A DNA stretch of 52,510 nucleotides from Cyanobacteria bacterium FACHB-471 (GCA_014695345.1 JACJOC010000067.1:1-52510); one strand, 5' to 3'; shown: positions 34,965 through 43,342, numbered from the stretch's first letter. A program made the numbers and translations. The notes: generated from the sequence alone by a model not told the origin.

Positions 34965-35104
34965 CGGTGGATGTTATTTAAGGCACATTGTGAGTGTCCT
35001 TATGATGCCCTTAATTCAGGTTAAACGACTCTTGGGTAGAGGTGTAAAAGCTAACATTCTGTAAAGCTTTACCCTGTCCTGTGGAAATGCGATGAATCGC
35101 ATTT

Positions 35105-35773
35105 TTACTGGGAACTAAGCGCTTCACAATAAGCCTTAACTTGAGCATCAATGCCTGTGATTGCTGTGCCTACCACGACTGCATAGGCTCCTAAGTCCAA
35201 AGCCTGCTTGGCCATAGCGGCAGAAGCAATGCCGCCTTCGCAGATTACAGGAACTGATAGTTCATCGACCATCTGTTTCAACAGGTCGAAGCCAGGAGGG
35301 GGCAAATGGCGAGTTTGTTGGGTGTAGCCGTAAAGTGTTGTACCAACCAGGTCGGCACCCGCAGCAGCGGCAGCGATCGCACTCTCTAACGTATCAACAT
35401 CTGCCATCACGAGTTTTCCTAGATTGTGGATGAAGTCAATCAGGGAAGCAACGGTTTCTCCACCGGGACGCGCTCTGAGGGTAGCATCAATGGCAATGAT
35501 ATCTGCGCCTGCCTGGGCGATCGCTTTTGCCTGCTCAGCTTGAGGGGTAATGTAGACTTCAGACCCCTCAAACTGTCGCTTCCAGAGTCCGATAATCGGA
35601 ACTGAAGTGCGTTGTCGGACCGCTTGAACATGGGCTGGAGTGTCAATTCGCAAGCCTGCTGCCCCTTGGTTAACGGCTGCCTGGGCGATCGCTGCAATCA
35701 CCATCGGGTCATGTAACGGGGAGTCAACGGGAGCCTGGCAGGAGACAATTAGTTTGTGCTGGAGGGATTGCAT
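35105..35773 (-). CDS. nanE: N-acetylmannosamine-6-phosphate 2-epimerase
   Basis: 222 residues, full length for NanE, a TIM-barrel enzyme that interconverts ManNAc-6-P and GlcNAc-6-P. Family landmarks include VSCQAPVDSPLHDP at the start, VPIIGLWKRQFEGSEVYITP with the catalytic Lys, IIAIDATLRARPGG, VMADVDTLE, and the C-terminal phosphate site CEGGIASAAMAKQALDLGAYAVVVGTAIT. No sialic acid transport or lyase genes lie next to it, so it may serve cell-wall sugar salvage. A strong hairpin separates it from the upstream gene. Confidence 0.92.
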   Translation of the reverse strand: MQSLQHKLIVSCQAPVDSPLHDPMVIAAIAQAAVNQGAAGLRIDTPAHVQAVRQRTSVPIIGLWKRQFEGSEVYITPQAEQAKAIAQAGADIIAIDATLRARPGGETVASLIDFIHNLGKLVMADVDTLESAIAAAAAGADLVGTTLYGYTQQTRHLPPPGFDLLKQMVDELSVPVICEGGIASAAMAKQALDLGAYAVVVGTAITGIDAQVKAYCEALSSQ

Positions 35774-35798
35774 GAGCTAAGAGCTGGAACTGTTCCAA

Positions 35799-35839
35799 GT
35801 ATGTTTTTTGTATGTGCGTCGCACATGCAAAAAACATAC
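35799..35839. terminator. 20-bp near-perfect hairpin between two same-strand genes
   Basis: GTATGTTTTTTGTATGTGCG (35799-35818) and CGCACATGCAAAAAACATAC (35820-35839) pair with only one G-T position. The hairpin includes T6/A6 tracts. It lies 20 bases after the stop of the repeat-protein gene and 26 bases before the nanE start on the minus strand. It may end the upstream transcript or act as a leader element of nanE. Confidence 0.65.
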
Positions 35840-35859
35840 CTTAAAGAGGACTTTAAGGA

Positions 35860-37926
35860 TTAGTAGTCTTCCTCATAACCTTCGTCATATTCATAATCTT
35901 CCTCATAGTAAGAATCGTCGCTTTCGGGAGCGGATTCTGCTTCCCAGGAGTCCCAGATGATTTCTCGTTCGATTCGCCATTGGGCGATCGCAGATCGAGC
36001 TTCGGAGTAGAGGGCTCGACCTCGACCAATTTGGGAGGCGACATCGATCGCACCGGAGAGGCTGCCTTCTTCTGCCAGTTCGTAAGCTTCGTTGAGAATC
36101 GGGCGATCTTCAGCAATTTCGATTTCGGTGCGCCAGTTTCTAATGGCGGTTTGGGCCTCGCCGTAAAGGGCGCGACCAGAACGAATTTTCTCAGCGGCAG
36201 CGATCGCTTCTCGGCGTTTGCCCTTCTCAGCCAAGGTTCTGGCTTCATCCAGGAATGGCTGATCCTCAATGGTTTCAATCTGGCTATTCCAGGCGGCGAT
36301 CGCCCCCTGTGCTTCTCCTCGCAAGACGCGGTTAAGCGGGATGACGCTAGCTTGAGCGATCGCCGCTTTAAGCGCTGGGATGGTGCCAGGTTCTGCTAAT
36401 TCGCGGGCACGACGCAAATAGGGGCGGTCTTCTACGCGCTCAATTTCTTGCCGCCAATGGGCGACCAGAGTTTGCGCCTGAACTCGACGGGGGCGATCGG
36501 CTCCGACTAATTCTGCCTGTTTGATTGCAGTTTCTAGAGAGAATCGCTGACCTAGACTGGCGCTGAGGTTGGCAAACTGAAGCTGAACCAGGTCGTCTAG
36601 TTGAGCCTGCCAGGTTTCACGTTCGGTTTGGGCTTGGCGATAAAGCTCGCTGCCAGGTTCGATTCGGTTGACCGTAGAAAGGGCTTGCATCAACCCCCAA
36701 ATTTGCTTGAAGGACGGCTCCCACTGCACCTCGCTCCAGCTTGCTAGCCGCTGGGCATGACTATATTGCACCAGAGCCGCTGCATCGGGAGACAGGGTCG
36801 GGTCAGGAGGGGCTTGCTGCACCAGGGCGATCGCCGCTTCCAGGTTGCCTTGCTGCCACTGCTGCATCCCAGTTTTGAGGAGTGCCTGACTCCACTGCGT
36901 CAATTCGGTTTTGGCTTCTGCCCAGGCGTGGCTGTTGGGAGAAATTTGCTGGGCCAGAGCGATCGCTTCTCCCAAAGCTTTCGGGTTCTGTCGCTTAGCC
37001 AGGTTGCGGGCCTCGACAAGCTGCGATCGAGCCTGCTTTTCTGCCAAAATTTGGCTGGTTAGCTGGTCTGCCCGTTGCCGCCAATAGGGATTTTCCAATT
37101 GTCCTAGGGCAGAGACTTGCTCAGAAGCTTTATCCCAATACTGGTTTTGCAAGGCTTCCTGGGCTGTCTTGTAGAGTGTTTCTCCCTGTTGCCATTGTTC
37201 TTTCCAGTGGGCGATCGATGCCTGTGCTTCCTCGTAAATGGGGCTGTTGGGCGGAATGTGTGCAGCCGCTTCGACGGCACCGGGCAGGTCGTTATGGTTA
37301 ATTTTGTCGTTGGCGATCGCCAGAATGGCTTTAGACCAATTTGCCATTAGCTTTTGCGCCTCGCCATGAAGCGGGTGATCGTCTGGCCATTGTCCCACTA
37401 ATTGCAACCCTGCCACTAGTTGGGGCAAATCACCTGAGCGAATCGCTTCTTGAGCGCAATAAAGCCGTTCTGAATCTGCCGCAATGGGCGATATCTTTCC
37501 ACAGTCAGGCAAGGGTGGCAAGGTGGTTAACCACGTTAGGGCAACAGCCCCCATGCCAACCGAGAGAATGATTGCCCCCAGTCCCAGCATTGACCAGTTC
37601 CACGACTTGGGTGAGCGCATCTGCTGACGGCGCAATCGCCTGGCTCCAGGTTGCGCAATCTGAATTGCATTCTCCGCTTGAGCGGGTTGAGGTGCGTCCG
37701 CTTCCTGCGGTTGGCTTGCTTCTGCGGGCGGTGACTCAACGGTGCTGCTTACTCCCGCAGGGGGAGCGGCTGGAGCCGTAGCATCAGGGGGACTAATAGG
37801 TAACTTTGGCAGCTTCAGCTTGTGCAAGTCGGCTGGTTCGATATTCTGAATTTGCCAGTCGGATGTGTGTTGTATGTATTGATTTGTCTTTGTCCCCAAT
37901 CGGCGGTCAAAATACTTCCTCACCAT
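35860..37926 (-). CDS. Single-pass membrane protein with helical repeats and an acidic tail
   Basis: 688 residues. The N-terminal ~115 residues are cytoplasmic and polar, with a Pro/Ala/Glu-rich linker. One membrane helix follows (MLGLGAIILSVGMGAVALTWL, about 120-142). The rest is helical with a recurring unit of about 48 residues near the C-terminus: AIAxAxxI, a Gly-Arg-Ala-Leu-Tyr-(G/S)-EA segment, AIxxWR, then EDRPxLxEA (for instance at about 545-660). This resembles TPR/Sel1-type helical hairpins. The last 25 residues are Tyr/Glu/Asp-rich. It may be a periplasmic or cytoplasmic scaffold. I do not recognise a named family. Confidence 0.72.
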   Translation of the reverse strand: MVRKYFDRRLGTKTNQYIQHTSDWQIQNIEPADLHKLKLPKLPISPPDATAPAAPPAGVSSTVESPPAEASQPQEADAPQPAQAENAIQIAQPGARRLRRQQMRSPKSWNWSMLGLGAIILSVGMGAVALTWLTTLPPLPDCGKISPIAADSERLYCAQEAIRSGDLPQLVAGLQLVGQWPDDHPLHGEAQKLMANWSKAILAIANDKINHNDLPGAVEAAAHIPPNSPIYEEAQASIAHWKEQWQQGETLYKTAQEALQNQYWDKASEQVSALGQLENPYWRQRADQLTSQILAEKQARSQLVEARNLAKRQNPKALGEAIALAQQISPNSHAWAEAKTELTQWSQALLKTGMQQWQQGNLEAAIALVQQAPPDPTLSPDAAALVQYSHAQRLASWSEVQWEPSFKQIWGLMQALSTVNRIEPGSELYRQAQTERETWQAQLDDLVQLQFANLSASLGQRFSLETAIKQAELVGADRPRRVQAQTLVAHWRQEIERVEDRPYLRRARELAEPGTIPALKAAIAQASVIPLNRVLRGEAQGAIAAWNSQIETIEDQPFLDEARTLAEKGKRREAIAAAEKIRSGRALYGEAQTAIRNWRTEIEIAEDRPILNEAYELAEEGSLSGAIDVASQIGRGRALYSEARSAIAQWRIEREIIWDSWEAESAPESDDSYYEEDYEYDEGYEEDY

Positions 37927-38207
37927 GCCCTTGCCTACGCCTGTGATGCTTCAGAATGGCTTTTTCCAGATGTGTTCATTCAGCATACTCGTCAATCACT
38001 CATCGGTCACACGATGGATTGTTTTAGCTGAATTACTGCTGATACTACACGATCCCCGCGTGATCGGGGGTTGAATGCAAAAACAGCTAACGTTGCCTAT
38101 TCTGGAGAAGGGGATCGTGGATTAATCCCAAATGGGTTGTGAAAGGCGCACGCTTCTGAAATGTGCCCTCACAACTTGCACATCAGCAGAGGATAAAGGG
38201 AGTTGGC
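37927..38207. other. Divergent intergenic region with an inverted repeat
   Basis: No gene seen. CACGATCCCC at 38048-38057 is the complement of GGGGATCGTG at 38110-38119. A small hairpin CCCCG/CGGGG lies at about 38054-38069. It probably contains the promoters for the repeat protein (minus) and the phosphoesterase (plus). Confidence 0.35.
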
Positions 38208-39137
38208 ATGAGCAGCCAGGGTCAAGCAGAATTACTCACGATCGCAGTGATTGGAGATGTCCATGACTGCTGGGATGCCGATGATGAACTGGCGTTGAAG
38301 CATTTGGGCGTGGATCTGGTGCTGTTGGTTGGTGATTTTGGCAATGAGTCAGTGGATGTCGTCCGGGCGATCGCCTCCCTCGACATTCCTAAAGCCGCCA
38401 TCTTTGGCAACCACGATGCCTGGTACAGCGCTACGGAATGGGGCAGAAAAAAGTGTCCCTACGACCGCCAAAAGGAAGACCGAGTGCAGCAACAAATAGA
38501 TTTGCTGGGAGTAGCCCATGTCGGTTACGGCAAGCTAGATTTGCCAAAATTGGGGCTGACCGTGGTGGGAGGTCGTCCCTTTAGTTGGGGCGGCTCTACT
38601 TGGAAAAATCAAGAGTTTTATCAAGAACGTTACGGAGTCAGCAGTTTTGCAGAATCGACCGCAAAAATTTTAGCGGCGGCTGAAAGTGCTACTGAAGATG
38701 CCCTGATTTTTATTGGGCACTGTGGACCAATCGGCTTGGGCGACAAAGCCGAAGATCCTTGTGGTAGAGATTGGCAGCCGATTGGCGGTGACTATGGCGA
38801 TCCGGACTTGGCAGAGGCGATCGCTCAGGTCCGTCTGTCTCAGAAAAAGATTCCCCTAGTTTCCTTTGGGCACATGCACCACAGGCTGCGTCACACCAAG
38901 ACCCAGCTTCGCAAAATGGTTCACACTAGCCCCGAAGGAACGGTCTACCTGAATGCAGCGAGTGTGCCTCGAATTGTGGAGCAAGGGGGCGATCGCCTCC
39001 GAAATTTTTCCCTTGTCACGCTTCAGTCAGGCGTAGTTTCGCAAATTACCCTGACCTGGCTCAATCAAGATTTCGACGTTCATTCTGAGCAAATTCTTTA
39101 TCAGGTTAATCCAGTTGCACAACTTGCATCCACTTAA
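38208..39137 (+). CDS. Metallophosphoesterase (TIGR04168-type)
   Basis: 309 residues from the ATG at 38208, which follows AAAGGGAG; a GTG at 38163 would add 15 residues. All calcineurin-like metal motifs are present: GDVHD near the N-terminus, GDFGNE, GNHDAW, GHCGPIG and GHMHHR. This matches a group of cyanobacterial and plant phosphoesterases described under TIGR04168, with an unknown natural substrate. The C-terminus is beta-rich. A hairpin terminator follows. Confidence 0.88.
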   Translation: MSSQGQAELLTIAVIGDVHDCWDADDELALKHLGVDLVLLVGDFGNESVDVVRAIASLDIPKAAIFGNHDAWYSATEWGRKKCPYDRQKEDRVQQQIDLLGVAHVGYGKLDLPKLGLTVVGGRPFSWGGSTWKNQEFYQERYGVSSFAESTAKILAAAESATEDALIFIGHCGPIGLGDKAEDPCGRDWQPIGGDYGDPDLAEAIAQVRLSQKKIPLVSFGHMHHRLRHTKTQLRKMVHTSPEGTVYLNAASVPRIVEQGGDRLRNFSLVTLQSGVVSQITLTWLNQDFDVHSEQILYQVNPVAQLAST

Positions 39138-39164
39138 GAATGACTGATACTAATTCTCTTTAAG

Positions 39165-39198
39165 GCTGCCTAGTTTGGAGCGTTTTGAACTAGGCAGC
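39165..39198 (+). terminator. Hairpin terminator after the phosphoesterase gene
   Basis: GCTGCCTAGTT (39165-39175) pairs perfectly with AACTAGGCAGC (39188-39198), 12-nt loop, 27 bases after the stop codon. Only a short T stretch follows. Confidence 0.55.
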
Positions 39199-39319
39199 TT
39201 CATGTAGAAGCGGTATGAAGTAGCAGATTCTTAAGGGTTTAAGACAGAAAAGCCTTCCTGTCCTAAAATCAGGATGGTTTCGCCAATGCAGATACTCAGG
39301 TTAAGATAAGAGGTCTGAA

Positions 39320-39404
<85 letters not shown>

Positions 39405-39511
39405 TTGAAATATAGCGATTCTTGCTTGAGTGGACTACAAAGCAGGGCATACAGCAATGGCGTATTGCGCATTGCTGTATGCCCTGCAATTCAGAATTCC
39501 TATACAAGGCT

Positions 39512-40000
39512 TTAGCTATTGTCCTCATTCTTTTCTGCCTTGCCTCGCCCAACGAGTTTGAGAATCTCTTGAACTAACTCATCTGGGTCTAGGGGCTTGG
39601 GCATAAAGCGTTGAAAGCCTGATTCTAATGCTCCTTCAGCGTCGTACTCCCTGGTATATGACGTGACAGCAATGGCTGGAAGTTCGCTCTATACGTCCTC
39701 CAACTGCCTGATTTGTTCAATCAACCAACGTCCATCTTCTTCAGGAAGCTTGACGTTGCTCACTAGAATGTCTGGTCGTCGTTCTCCCAACCTCCCTAAA
39801 GCTTCAATAGCAGAGTTAGATAGGATAACCTCGGCTCCGTAATCTTCAAGAATGAACGTAAATAGTTCAGCAATGTCAGGCTCATCCTCAACCAGAAGCA
39901 CGGTCAGTTCTGCCAAAAGCGCTTGGTGGGTATGGAGTTTAGCTTGCACATCTTTCATAGTCACAGCGGAAAACACACTTGCTCTATCAAGGCTGATCAA
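39512..40000 (-). pseudogene. Response regulator broken by an amber stop, phospho-acceptor lost
   Basis: The open part (40000 to 39689) gives 103 residues covering most of a REC domain: acidic pocket VEDEPD (Asp39), DILVSNVKLPEEDG and WLIEQIRQ. Translation then meets TAG at 39689-39691. Reading past it in the same frame continues the REC fold (ELPAIAVTSYTREY, then F-M-P-K-P-L-D-P with Lys at codon 135) to TAA at 39512. The phospho-acceptor position is Asn82 instead of Asp. Two changes that remove function point to a pseudogene, or to a degenerate receiver if the stop is suppressed. A more likely start of the intact ancestor is the Met at codon 15. Confidence 0.8.
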
Positions 40001-40335
40001 GCAGTTTTTCTCTTTCTCTCATCTGGCAGAAATTGCAAAACCTTGGGTTAGAAATTGTGCTCCAATACAGGAGCGTGATTGCTCTTTGCTTTGCCCATAT
40101 CTACCCATAAGGACGGGTAGATCACCGACTATGCCAGAGCAAAAGAAAGCAGGATGATACATCTATACCAAAACCGCCAGCCACGCTTTATAAGGTTGGC
40201 ATATAAAAAACAAAGCCCTGACCGCGAGGTTAGGGCTTATTGTTTTGAGCCTTAGATAGCTCATGCCTGAAATCAGGGCAACAGAGCGATCGCCGGTTAC
40301 GATCCCTTCATTCGGCAACACTAAGCCCCTATAAA
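40001..40335. other. Intergenic region with a terminator
   Basis: No gene found in these 335 bases. A terminator hairpin lies at 40213-40238 (listed separately). An imperfect repeat ACCCATAAGGACGGGTAGA sits near 40105-40123. The rest is unremarkable. Confidence 0.35.
40203..40238 (-). terminator. Intrinsic terminator of the gene at 40336-40719
   Basis: AAGCCCTGACC (40213-40223), loop GCGA, GGTTAGGGCTT (40228-40238), an 11-bp stem with one G-T pair. On the minus strand it is followed by TGTTTTTTAT, a good U-tract. It lies about 100 bases after the stop of the minus-strand gene. Confidence 0.7.
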
Positions 40336-40719
40336 CTATTGAACCGACTGCAGTTCTGAATGGGGTTCGGGTTCTAACTCTGGCTCCAGGATCTCGATGC
40401 CCATTTGGGTTAGTGCTTCCTGGTGCTCTTCTGGAGTGAGCGATCGCAAATCAGCCTTCTCCACCCAAAACAAACAGTAATCCTGAGGTAGTGCTTCTAC
40501 CATTGTCATGTCATAGGCAACTTCCGGGAAACCGTCTTCTCGCTTCAGCATTTTGTATTCAGGATTGTTCTTGTGAATTAAAACATACCCTGGCAGCCGC
40601 TTAGCGTAGCCTTGATCTGCCCCCACGTATTTAAAGATTCCTCCAGGGCGAATTTCTGTTGTCGGCGTGCGTGAAATTACTAGCCCTTTGCGTGAAACAG
40701 CTTTGTATTTAGCATCCAC
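40336..40719 (-). CDS. Conserved hypothetical protein
   Basis: 127 residues, soluble. The N-terminal half (KAVSRKGLVISRTPTTEIRPGGIFKYVGADQGYAKRLPGYVLIHKNNPEY) looks like a small beta-rich fold; the C-terminus is Glu/Pro-rich (ILEPELEPEPHSE). I do not recognise a family. A purine-rich AACCCCGGAGGTG site just upstream of the ATG (on the minus strand) supports the start at 40719. It has its own terminator. Confidence 0.7.
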   Translation of the reverse strand: MDAKYKAVSRKGLVISRTPTTEIRPGGIFKYVGADQGYAKRLPGYVLIHKNNPEYKMLKREDGFPEVAYDMTMVEALPQDYCLFWVEKADLRSLTPEEHQEALTQMGIEILEPELEPEPHSELQSVQ

Positions 40720-40870
40720 TGGCTAACACCTCCGGGGTTAACCTTTTTATTAATTATAGTATTTTTGTACTAACTGGGTTTTCAGAGGTGGCACTGCGAC
40801 AAACAAGCGTGAAGTGCTGGAGATGGCGTTGCTGAATGCGGGTATGATTCACGGATCTCAATCCCTTCAG

Positions 40871-40896
40871 TAGGGGCATGGCAATGCCATGCCCCC
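40871..40896. repeat. Palindrome of the GTAGGGGC family
   Basis: GGGGCATGGC (40873-40882), loop AAT, GCCATGCCCC (40886-40895): a perfect 10-bp stem with TA on the left side. The core word differs from the other copies while the GGGGC arms are kept. Confidence 0.8.
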
Positions 40897-40958
40897 AGGG
40901 AGCATAGAGCAAGCGATGAAAGGCTTCACTTTGCAGCATTTATACAGGCGAAGTCTGA

Positions 40959-41045
40959 GACATTGCACTGCAAAGATATCTGCAAAGACATTGCACTGCA
41001 AAGTCAGTAGAAAATCGCTGGTCTATTCCAGTAGAAAATTGCTGA
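40959..41045. repeat. Two pairs of direct repeats
   Basis: A 17-mer GACATTGCACTGCAAAG is repeated with 28-base spacing, and CTGCAAAGA occurs once more at 40980. A 16-mer with one mismatch is repeated with 25-base spacing right after. The regular spacing could serve protein binding; it could also be a remnant of local duplication. Confidence 0.75.
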
Positions 41046-41218
41046 ATTTGCACCGCACCTTACAGGAGAGTTGGGGGGAGCACACTCTCTGTAAGGTAGA
41101 TAGCTGTAAGGTATGGCTGTGAAAACTGGCTCATCGGACGGTATTAACACAATACACGCTTGTGCGTATCGTGTCAACCGGATGCCGAATGGCTGTCATC
41201 CAATTGAGAAGAGGCTGG

Positions 41219-41728
41219 TTAAGAGTTTTCTGAATAAGTCTGTCCGTTTTCTTCTACATATTCAAAGCCAGCCTGCTCTGCCACGATTGTTAGATGTTTT
41301 GAAGTAGACAGACGGGGATCATACACCCTCGTTTCCCAGTCGCTTACCGTTTGCTGTCGCACGCCCAGCTTTTCGGCAAACTCGGTCTGCGACAGTTGCA
41401 TATGTTGTCGGAGTGCCTTGATTAAGTCGCTGTGCCAGATCACGGTGTCGCCGACGCGCTTCACGATGTACTGAGTTGGCGGTTTGCGAAAGGTGACTTT
41501 TCCGGAATCCAGGTCGAGCGCTGCGACCAGGAAGCCTGCGTTCATCCAGGAGGTTGCTTGCAAGGCTCCTTTGCTGCGGTTGCTCCACCAGCCGCGCTGG
41601 GTACGGGCAGATTCAGGCAGCTTTTCAGCCATGATTGCTTCAATTTCAACAAAGGTTAGCGTGACTTCAGGGCGATCGCTCCGAAGCAAGTAGTCCAGTA
41701 GTGGCTGATATTTGCTTCCCCCTTTCAT
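41219..41728 (-). CDS. DUF7662-like domain protein with C-terminal XRE-type HTH
   Basis: 169 residues. The N-terminal half (MKGGSKYQPLLDYLL, LTFVEIEAIMAEKLPESARTQRGWWSNRSKG, ATSWMNAGFLVAALDLDSGKVTFRK) matches the small domain now called DUF7662, often linked to restriction-type or toxin-antitoxin loci. The C-terminal half (about 98-150: LRQHMQLSQTEFAEKLGVRQQTVSDWETRVYDP) is an XRE helix-turn-helix. The protein is thus a likely DNA-binding regulator. No partner gene is adjacent; the repeats at 40959-41097 downstream could be target sites, but this is a guess. Confidence 0.85.
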   Translation of the reverse strand: MKGGSKYQPLLDYLLRSDRPEVTLTFVEIEAIMAEKLPESARTQRGWWSNRSKGALQATSWMNAGFLVAALDLDSGKVTFRKPPTQYIVKRVGDTVIWHSDLIKALRQHMQLSQTEFAEKLGVRQQTVSDWETRVYDPRLSTSKHLTIVAEQAGFEYVEENGQTYSENS

Positions 41729-41838
41729 GTTTTCCGAGTATGCTCCTACTGATTCACCGAAATAACTTTAATGCTAATTTGCTACCCTAATCACCCTAGA
41801 ATGGTTTTCGGCAGTTCTCAACCCAGGTGCGCCAACTC

Positions 41839-42579
41839 GTGAAGCTATTTGTTTTCCATACACCCGAACTTACCCCTAGTGATGACGTGCCTGATTGTGC
41901 GATCGCCATTGATGTGCTTCGTGCTACAACGACGATGGCAACTGCCTTGGCAAATGGTGCTGAAGCGGTTCAGGTCTTTAGCAGCATCGACCAGTTGATG
42001 CAAACCAGTGAAGCGTGGCCATCTGACAAACGGCTCCGCGCAGGTGAAAGGGGGGGAGCTACGGTCGAAGGGTGCGATTTAGGAAATTCGCCTCTGGACT
42101 GTACCCCAGAACGGGTGAGCGGCAAACGGCTATTCATCAGCACCACCAATGGCACTCGCTGTCTAGAGCGCATTCAGAATGCCCCGGTCGTGTTGACGGC
42201 TGCGCTAGTCAACCGAAATGCGGTCGTGCAATATTTGCTCAGCCATCAGCCTGAAACCGTTTGGATCTCTGGCTCTGGCTGGGAGGGTAGCTTTTCTTTA
42301 GAAGATACGGTTTGTGCAGGCGCGATCGCCCACAGTTTGCTAACTCAAACGGGGCTTTCCCTAAAAGAGCTATCTGGTAACGATGAAGTTGTGGGGGCGA
42401 TCGCCCTGTATACGCAGTGGCAAGACAAACTGCTAGAGTTACTGCACCAAGCCAGTCATGGGCAGCGATTGCTGCGTTTGGGAGTAATTGATGACCTGAA
42501 ATATTGCGCCCAAACTGATACTTTAGATGTGCTGCCAATTCAGCAAGAACCCGGAACTTTAGTCGCGAAACCGCTGTAG
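41839..42579 (+). CDS. comB: 2-phosphosulfolactate phosphatase family protein
   Basis: About 246 residues from the GTG at 41839, which gives the family-like start [13 protein letters not shown]; a GTG at 41827 would add four. Motifs of the ComB family are clear: [56 protein letters not shown] and [16 protein letters not shown]. The archaeal enzyme acts in coenzyme M synthesis, which cyanobacteria do not make, so the true substrate is unknown. It lies four bases before the RidA-like gene and surely shares its transcript. Confidence 0.88.
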   Translation: MKLFVFHTPELTPSDDVPDCAIAIDVLRATTTMATALANGAEAVQVFSSIDQLMQTSEAWPSDKRLRAGERGGATVEGCDLGNSPLDCTPERVSGKRLFISTTNGTRCLERIQNAPVVLTAALVNRNAVVQYLLSHQPETVWISGSGWEGSFSLEDTVCAGAIAHSLLTQTGLSLKELSGNDEVVGAIALYTQWQDKLLELLHQASHGQRLLRLGVIDDLKYCAQTDTLDVLPIQQEPGTLVAKPL

Positions 42580-42582
42580 CCC

Positions 42583-42972
42583 ATGCTTGAATTCATTACG
42601 CTTCCAGATAACCTGCTGCCGCCTCCAGCTCCCTATTCCCATGCTGTGCGGGCAGGTGATTTTTTGTTTGTAACGGGGCAGTTGTCAGAAGATCCAGAAA
42701 GTGGCGAGATTATTCTCGGACCCATTGCCGAGCAAGCCAAACGAGTGATGGAAAACCTGAAGCTTGTGCTTGACCATGCAGGCGCGAGCTTTGACACCGT
42801 TGTGATGGCTCGTCTGTTTCTCACTGATTTTAGAGACTATGCGGTTGTCAATGAGGTATTTGCGTCTTATTTTGACGCCAGTCGCCGTCCCAGTCGTACC
42901 ACTGTTGGAGTGATGGGGCTGGCAGGTCAGGGCAATGTAGAAATTGACCTGATTGTTTATTGCGGTAATTGA
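42583..42972 (+). CDS. RidA-family (Rid) protein
   Basis: 129 residues, the usual size. The Rid fold is shown by YSHAVRAGDFLFVTGQLSEDPESG, AEQAKRVMENLKLVLDHAGASFDTVV, and the ligand-binding Arg in SRTTVGVMGLAGQGNVEIDLIVYC. The archetype RidA hydrolyses reactive enamines and imines from PLP enzymes. The ATG lies four bases after the ComB stop, an operon pair whose shared purpose is unknown. A long hairpin follows. Confidence 0.88.
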   Translation: MLEFITLPDNLLPPPAPYSHAVRAGDFLFVTGQLSEDPESGEIILGPIAEQAKRVMENLKLVLDHAGASFDTVVMARLFLTDFRDYAVVNEVFASYFDASRRPSRTTVGVMGLAGQGNVEIDLIVYCGN

Positions 42973-43003
42973 GCGCAAATTACAACGTTTCTCTAAAAAG
43001 AGA

Positions 43004-43052
43004 CTACAGATGAAAGGGCACCCTGCTCCGCAGGGTGCCCTTTCATCTGTAG
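43004..43052. terminator. Perfect 23-bp stem-loop between convergent genes
   Basis: CTACAGATGAAAGGGCACCC and three more bases (43004-43026) pair perfectly with 43030-43052 around loop TCC. It lies between the RidA-like gene (ends 42972) and the convergent pipX (ends 43073), so it can serve both. A second hairpin of TAGCCCC/GGGGGGCTA type overlaps at 43050-43075. Confidence 0.7.
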
Positions 43053-43072
43053 CCCCTATTCATGTAGGGGGG

Positions 43073-43342
43073 CTAATGAAAAGTTTGTTTGTATGCCGCC
43101 TGAAGCTGAGTATATTCCTGCTGCTGCCCCAGACGGCGCAGATTGCGGAGGCGATTTTCAACCAGAATTCGAGCATCACTGCGACCCACTGGTTCAAACT
43201 GGACTCCGCCTGGTCCGGTCGTGACTAGAAAGAACAGTCGTTGGGCGTAGAGCGTAGCAAACAGTTCGCGGCTTTCTGCGACGAGACAGACCCTAAACAG
43301 CAAACCAAATGTTGGATGATTTAGATAAGTTTCAGTACTCAT
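43073..43342 (-). CDS. pipX: PipX, NtcA co-activator and PII partner
   Basis: 89 residues, the exact length and nearly the sequence of PipX: SETYLNHPTFGLL-like start (here STETYLNHPTFGLLFRVC), LFATLYAQRLFFLVT, FEP(V)GRSDAR, and VENRLRNLRRLG followed by the C-terminal helix pair. PipX swaps between the PII protein and the nitrogen regulator NtcA according to 2-oxoglutarate and ADP/ATP, and also binds other partners. The usual neighbour pipY (YggS family) is absent here: downstream lies the convergent RidA-like gene. No convincing NtcA box (GTA-N8-TAC) was found in the 210 bases upstream. Confidence 0.95.
   Translation of the reverse strand: MSTETYLNHPTFGLLFRVCLVAESRELFATLYAQRLFFLVTTGPGGVQFEPVGRSDARILVENRLRNLRRLGQQQEYTQLQAAYKQTFH

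Larger units (their letters stand above)
40720..41218. other. Repeat-rich intergenic region
   Basis: About 500 bases without a credible gene. It holds a GTAGGGGC-type palindrome at 40871-40896; a 17-bp direct repeat GACATTGCACTGCAAAG at 40959-40975 and 40987-41003; a second direct repeat CAGTAGAAAAT(C/T)GCTG at 41005-41020 and 41030-41045; and a hairpin ACCTTACAGGAGAGT (41057-41071)/ACTCTCTGTAAGGT (41084-41097) with one bulged G. Confidence 0.6.

Noticed and set aside
40959-41045. Possible CRISPR-like array
   Set aside because: There are only two copies of each repeat, of different types, and no cas gene. No CRISPR array was seen anywhere in the window.
40889-41122. 77-residue plus-strand frame
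   Set aside because: It runs through the direct repeats at 40959-41045; its residues simply translate the repeats.
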